A stretch of 9,697 bases of DNA from an uncultured Microcaldota archaeon. GTDB lineage: Archaea > Micrarchaeota > Micrarchaeia > Anstonellales > Bilamarchaeaceae. Made by a program: the position numbers and the translations under genes. This document shows positions 6,381 through 9,697 of this stretch, piece after piece (position 1 is the first letter of the stretch; each line of letters starts with the position of its first letter). The notes under the pieces were generated by a model. That model worked only from the letters and a program-made list of their open reading frames with translations. It was not told where the DNA came from and made no database searches. The DNA lies in NCBI GenBank assembly GCA_903835325.1, contig CAILMU010000129.1:1-9697 (forward strand), written 5' to 3'.

Positions 6381-6389
6381 TTATATATA
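6381..6389 (+). promoter_or_regulatory. TATA element for the 6427 operon
   Basis: TTATATATA, centred near 6385, predicts a start near 6411. That leaves a leader of about 16 nt containing GAGGTGG (6414-6420), which fits the ATG at 6427. Unlike the divergent lrp gene, this one would use a Shine-Dalgarno sequence. Confidence 0.5.
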
Positions 6390-6426
6390 CGTAAACAATC
6401 GCAATAGTTGTTTGAGGTGGATATTA

Positions 6427-6939
6427 ATGAGCAAACAAATCATTTATCGTGAGGCGGTTCTGGCTGGGATAAAACCAGTGGATCTGGATAAACGGAGTTT
6501 CAAAAAAGTACCTATCGAGGAATGCTGGCGCGGCTTCCTTGATGTCACTCGGGAAAGCGAGGAGAGGAGCGCAGTGAGGCTGTACGGCGCATTCCTGCCC
6601 TCTGCGATTCTGGATCAGCACCGCAGGAGGACCGCAGTCGAATCATTGCTGGAAATCATGAAATGCGAAGACATTCCAGGCTATCACAAATGCGGGGATA
6701 TCCTCGGCTGGGGGATAATGGAAGTCGACCATGAGAAAAAAATAATCAAGGCCTGGGAGAACGGCGACTACGGTTATTTGCCTGACGCGTTGCTCAAAGG
6801 CGCCCTGTCATCCTTCTCTCTCCCGGGCTATGAAATCGAAGTCGTCCAGCCATTCAGGCGCGCTGACCGGGCATATATCTCGGCGACGAAATGGTTCCTG
6901 GAGCACGGCCTTATCGGGGAAGGGGAATTCGAGCGATGA
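6427..6939 (+). CDS. Small protein of unknown function beside the Lrp-type regulator
   Basis: The predicted protein is 170 residues with no signal peptide or membrane segment. Visible features: a charged N-terminal region (YREAVLAGIKPVDLDKRSFKKV), a helical middle (RRRTAVESLLEIMKC, residues 67-80), a compact KCGDILGWGIMEVDHEKKIIKAWENGDYG stretch (residues 88-116, likely a beta hairpin), and an aromatic/basic C-terminus. The GWG-x-M-E-V pattern faintly recalls V4R/4-vinyl-reductase-type small-ligand domains, but the second conserved Cys region is absent, so I do not assign it. The start at ATG 6427 is supported by GAGGTGG at 6414-6420; an in-frame ATG at 6358 lies upstream of the likely TATA box and is rejected. 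The next gene starts 10 nt after this stop, so the two are probably one operon, and the divergent regulator may control it. Confidence 0.8.
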   Translation: MSKQIIYREAVLAGIKPVDLDKRSFKKVPIEECWRGFLDVTRESEERSAVRLYGAFLPSAILDQHRRRTAVESLLEIMKCEDIPGYHKCGDILGWGIMEVDHEKKIIKAWENGDYGYLPDALLKGALSSFSLPGYEIEVVQPFRRADRAYISATKWFLEHGLIGEGEFER

Positions 6940-6949
6940 GGGGATTATT

Positions 6950-8476
6950 TTGAACCAGAGATCCGTAAGGCGTCCGAAAAAAGATAATCCTGCGGTTCCC
7001 AAACCAGGAGAGGCTGCCAGAAAACCTGCTCAGGCCATTTTAGGCGAAGGGATCATGGATTCCAAGCTCCGATTCCAAGAGGAAATCAAGAGGCGGGTGA
7101 TGAAGGCAGTGAAGGAAAAGCCTCGTTACTATGATCGTAAACAGGATGTCGATCGCCTGATAAGTTTGGGCAAAGATTTCGCGGTCCGTTGCGCCCGGCA
7201 GTTGTCTGAAGATGGCGCTCACGAAGGAGCTATCTGGATTTATCAGAAACTCGGCATGAAGAATGAAATGGAGAAGGAAGCCAGGCTGGCCGATAATTGG
7301 GTCTTGCTCTGGGAACTTGGCATGGCCCGCGATGCGGTCGATTTCGCGAAAAAGAAGGCTATGGGTGGGGACTTCGGGTTCGCGGCATTCGTCTATGAAA
7401 GTATCGGGATGCACAGCGAGGCCATCCGGATGTACCATCTGGCCAATGAGCATCATGAAGAATTCGCGATTGCGAAGAAGCACGGCCTGGAAATCGATGT
7501 GGATCAATGCATTTCCGACCTGAAAGGAAGACGCATGTTCAGTTCCGCGGCGTTCTTGCTCAGAAAGGCAGGGCGGGAAGTGGAATACGCCCGGATGCTG
7601 GTCAAAGAATGCCAGGAGCCGGGCGCTATCAAAGATCCGAATTTGCCGCCTAACCCCTCGGGTGGCAGGGATGAGCACGACTTCATATTCTGTTCGGTCC
7701 TGGTCGCCTCCCACGGTGCGGCAGAAAAAGCCCTGGAGGTTTTCTTGAAGCATGGGCTTGTAGAGGATGCTGCCGGGGCATATGAGAAATTGTACCGTCA
7801 TGAGGATGCCGCGAAGATGTTCGAAAAAGCCGGCATGATCGACAAGGCGCGGGAACTATACGTCCGCTATGTCGCATCCAAGCGCATCGAGGCGATACAT
7901 GCGTATATCGAAGACGGGAAAACAGAAAAGCTTATTGAGATTGCAGAGGAGTTCGAGGCTAATCGGGACTCTCCCTATTGCGTAATATACGAACGCATCC
8001 CCCACCCTGCGCAAATAGCCGCTGTGATTTATGAGCTTCTGGGGTCAATCGAGAAGGCAATCGACTGTTATTCACAGGCAGGCAATTGGTGGGCTGCCGC
8101 CCATCTGGCGAAACTTTCGGGAGAGGCAAAACTCCAGGAAGTGATAAGGCGGCGTGTCGTAGAAATAGAAAAAGGTCGGATGTATAGCCACTTCGACAAC
8201 GCATTCTTCTTTTCGGCGTTCGGTCGGGTTGGTCTGGCCAGGGAACAGTTCAACGCGCACCATAACTCCTACCCCGATAAATTCGAGTTCGCCTTGAAGC
8301 TCGGGCTGAAAGAAGAAGCTACCGATATCGCCATATTAAGGGGGGAATATAAAGCTGCAGAGGAGCTGATGGCCGATAAAAGGCATATGCATTCCATCAC
8401 GTACGAGGTCGAGTATGGTAATGAATCTATTATATCCATCAGGTTCAATGACCGCGTCTGGGACTACAAGAAATAA
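6950..8476 (+). CDS. TPR/clathrin-like alpha-solenoid repeat protein
   Basis: From the chosen TTG start the protein is 508 residues and almost wholly helical repeats from about residue 60 to 475. Each unit has the form 'A..YE..G...eAi.mY..ag': AAFVYESIGMHSEAIRMY (145-162), AAGAYEKLYRHEDAAKMF (274-291), EKAGMIDKARELY (292-304), AAVIYELLGSIEKAIDCY (357-374), AGNWWAAAHLAKLSGEA (377-393). This is typical of TPR or coatomer/IFT-type solenoids that serve as protein-binding scaffolds. Residues 1-35 are basic and Pro/Ala-rich, probably disordered. The C-terminus (481-508) is beta-like. The start is uncertain: TTG 6950 has GAGGGG (6938-6943) 6 nt upstream and sits 10 nt after the preceding stop, while ATG 7055 (residue 36) has GAAGGG 3 nt upstream and skips the basic tail. 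No enzyme motif is seen. It is cytoplasmic by lack of signal; partners are unknown. Confidence 0.85.
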   Translation: MNQRSVRRPKKDNPAVPKPGEAARKPAQAILGEGIMDSKLRFQEEIKRRVMKAVKEKPRYYDRKQDVDRLISLGKDFAVRCARQLSEDGAHEGAIWIYQKLGMKNEMEKEARLADNWVLLWELGMARDAVDFAKKKAMGGDFGFAAFVYESIGMHSEAIRMYHLANEHHEEFAIAKKHGLEIDVDQCISDLKGRRMFSSAAFLLRKAGREVEYARMLVKECQEPGAIKDPNLPPNPSGGRDEHDFIFCSVLVASHGAAEKALEVFLKHGLVEDAAGAYEKLYRHEDAAKMFEKAGMIDKARELYVRYVASKRIEAIHAYIEDGKTEKLIEIAEEFEANRDSPYCVIYERIPHPAQIAAVIYELLGSIEKAIDCYSQAGNWWAAAHLAKLSGEAKLQEVIRRRVVEIEKGRMYSHFDNAFFFSAFGRVGLAREQFNAHHNSYPDKFEFALKLGLKEEATDIAILRGEYKAAEELMADKRHMHSITYEVEYGNESIISIRFNDRVWDYKK

Positions 8477-8507
8477 GGAAGGGGAAATGGAAACCTAACC
8501 GTTTCGT

Positions 8508-9166
8508 TCATCTCTCCGCATAAAGCGGCTCGCTCCTTGCCGGGTGATCCGGCTGCGGCAGCCTGTTCGGCCCCGGGTTCCTGAGCGGCCAATACGTCTT
8601 CATTGACATCGAACCGGTCAGCCTCGCATAGAAATCAGTGATTTTATAGACGAGCGAACCATTGTCATTCGTCTGGCAACCGACCACCAGCGGAGTGTGG
8701 AACGAGTTCGTGATGGCGATTACCGCCTTCCCCTGTTCATTCTTGCAATCATCGAATTGATGAATCCCTATCCTCCAGTGCGCGCGCGTCTGTATCTGCT
8801 CAGGCTTTCCGTCCTGTCTGTCACCAAAGTGACTGGTTCGGCATCCGGCTTGACATGCTTGAGGACCTCGCTGAAGCCGTCGTAATCCCATTCGAGGAAA
8901 ATAGTGTTCGCGACCTTCCCGTTCGGAAGCGGTGCGCTCTCAACGCCGACTCTTTTCGGCCTCTCGCCCGAGACCGCGATGCAGATGTTCTCTGAAATCG
9001 GTTCAGCCCCAGCGACCTTCGGGAGGTTGAGCCTCTCGCACGGGAGCTCGTTCCTGTGCTTCCTGAAATCATTGGCTTCATAGGCGCAGAATCCTGCCAC
9101 CGCGCCAGCCACTACCGCCGCCGTGGCCACATTCCTCGCAGCCCTGGTTCTGAGGTTGAACGTCAT
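8508..9166 (-). pseudogene. Membrane-anchored protein of unknown function, split by a 2-nt shift at a GC repeat
   Basis: Two overlapping minus-strand frames read as one protein. The first frame runs from ATG 9166 and ends at a stop near 8768-8770; the second continues from near 8780 to the stop at 8508-8510. Removing two bases from the alternating GC run at 8780-8788 joins them without any other change: the whole span then divides exactly into 218 codons plus stop. The joined protein has a membrane segment at about residues 12-30 and a beta-rich outer domain with Cys residues (CAYE, PCER, ICIA, DDCK, VGCQ). The function is unknown; the layout recalls the other short membrane-anchored protein in the window. 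The break may be a true mutation, a phase-variable repeat or a sequencing or assembly error. The ATG at 9166 is backed by a TATA box about 29 nt upstream. Confidence 0.75.
8780..8788. repeat. GC dinucleotide run at the frameshift site
   Basis: The top strand reads GCGCGCGCG here. Slippage by one GC unit changes the reading frame by two bases, which is exactly what is needed to restore the surrounding gene. Confidence 0.6.
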
Positions 9167-9190
9167 GAAAAATATTTATGCATGTGTATA

Positions 9191-9198
9191 TTTATAAA
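9191..9198 (-). promoter_or_regulatory. TATA element for the frameshifted membrane-protein gene
   Basis: TTTATAAA lies about 28 nt upstream of the ATG at 9166, so the message would be leaderless or nearly so. No Shine-Dalgarno sequence is present; the intervening bases are AT-rich. Confidence 0.5.
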
Positions 9199-9238
9199 AT
9201 ACTGTGTTAATGAGGATTCGAACGTCTGACGTAAACAT

Positions 9239-9697
9239 TCATGTGAGCTTCATATCCGCAGGCATGCCTTTCATCATGCCTTCTAATTTCTTGCGGAATC
9301 CCCTGTCCTTCTTGAAGCGGTTCATCATCTTCTCCATCTTCTCGAACTGCGAGAGGAACTCCCGCACCTCTTTCTCTGTGCATCCGGAGCCCTTGGCTAT
9401 CCTCTCTATGCGTTTCGGCTGGCTTTTCAGGAGCGCTGCATCCTTCTTCTCAGCTTTCGTCATGGAGTTTATCATGGACTCGAATCTCTTGAGCTTCTCC
9501 TCGCTCTGCTGCACCATCTCTTTGGGCACATCTGATGCCCCGAGCATCGAGAACACATTGCCCAGAGGTCCGAGCTTCTTTGCGGCTTTCAATTGCTCGT
9601 AGAACGCCTCGATGGTGAGCTCCTCGGTCTCGAGCTTCTTGATGTCGGTTTCCTTGGATATCTCGGCTATCTTCTCCATCAGGGCCCCGATATCAGG
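9239..9697 (-). CDS. srp54: Signal recognition particle 54 kDa protein, C-terminal M domain (partial, N-terminus off the right edge)
   Basis: The frame enters from the right edge with PDIGALMEKIAE, the family's junction between the GTPase (NG) domain and the M domain, and runs 152 residues to a stop. The M domain binds SRP RNA and the signal peptides of nascent proteins at the ribosome. Seen: LGPLGNVFSMLG, the SMTKAEKKDAALLKSQ helix, KRIERIAKGSGCTEKEVREFLSQF (the family's RIA-x-GSG RNA-binding motif), and the methionine-rich FEKMEKMMNRF and MMKGMPADM helices. The usual 'SR..RIA' arginine is displaced (SQPKRIERIA), a minor variation. The protein ends soon after the methionine-rich tail, as expected. 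The catalytic GTPase domain is outside the window. It lies 72 bp upstream of the frameshifted gene on the same strand, but that gene has its own promoter. Confidence 0.93.
   Translation of the reverse strand, partial: PDIGALMEKIAEISKETDIKKLETEELTIEAFYEQLKAAKKLGPLGNVFSMLGASDVPKEMVQQSEEKLKRFESMINSMTKAEKKDAALLKSQPKRIERIAKGSGCTEKEVREFLSQFEKMEKMMNRFKKDRGFRKKLEGMMKGMPADMKLT

Noticed and set aside
6830..6949. In-frame ATG at 6830 for the solenoid protein
   Set aside because: It lies 110 nt inside the preceding gene without a ribosome site; TTG 6950 or ATG 7055 are better.
7040..7801. Minus-strand frame of 253 codons
   Set aside because: It is antisense to the solenoid gene, whose repeats are clear; the frame arises from codon bias.
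8490..8505. GAAAC/GTTTC hairpin between convergent genes
   Set aside because: It is a 5-bp stem without a T-run, too weak to call a terminator.
9211..9232. GATTCGAAC resembling a tRNA T-loop, next to an ACGTC-T-GACGT inverted repeat
   Set aside because: The flanking bases do not form a T-stem and no acceptor, D or anticodon arm is present. The short inverted repeat has no clear role.
1..9697. CRISPR array, insertion sequence, integrase, toxin-antitoxin or defence cluster
   Set aside because: No direct-repeat spacing pattern, transposase-like protein, terminal repeat or recognisable defence gene was found on either strand.

Overview
The window looks like archaeal chromosome. The evidence is an RpoK (Rpb6-type) RNA polymerase subunit, the M domain of an archaeal SRP54, a NurA nuclease, an archaeal-type RNase P RNA, a tandem Lrp-like regulator and AT-rich TATA elements about 26 nt upstream of start codons. 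Several first genes appear to be leaderless, while genes inside operons carry Shine-Dalgarno sequences. GC content is moderate (about half). The lineage cannot be fixed from the sequence; a DPANN-type archaeon is only a guess. No mobile element, CRISPR array, integrase or tRNA was found. This is mostly an informational-gene region mixed with proteins I cannot name.

Layout, left to right. (1) 1-986, minus strand, running off the left edge: a putative exported lipoprotein with an HEAAH zinc-protease-like motif. (2) 1114-2597, plus strand: a two-gene unit with a HEAT-repeat/OB-fold protein followed by rpoK. (3) 2610-3836, minus strand: dcd (dCTP deaminase) followed by a single-pass membrane protein with many N-glycosylation sequons. 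(4) 3890-5205, plus strand: nurA, then the RNase P RNA gene rnpB. The starts of dcd and nurA are separated by only 53 bp, with one AT element in the middle. (5) 5206-5329: no gene recognised, but a hairpin followed by a T-run is present. (6) 5330-6316, minus strand: a double Lrp/AsnC-type regulator, transcribed divergently from (7) 6427-8476, plus strand: a small unknown protein and a TPR-like alpha-solenoid protein. (8) 8508-9166, minus strand: a membrane-anchored protein split by a 2-nt shift in a GC dinucleotide run. (9) 9239-9697, minus strand, running off the right edge: the C-terminal part of SRP54.

Functional threads: RNA polymerase and possible ssDNA binding (HEAT-OB and rpoK), DNA repair and nucleotide supply (nurA divergent from dcd), tRNA 5' processing (rnpB), protein targeting (SRP54), and surface or exported proteins of unknown role. 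The most notable items are the rnpB gene in a stretch without a protein gene, the HEAT plus RPA-like OB architecture beside rpoK, the frameshift at the GC repeat, the shared dcd/nurA promoter element, and the palindrome-rich lrp promoter region. I did not find a clear new multi-gene defence or mobile system.
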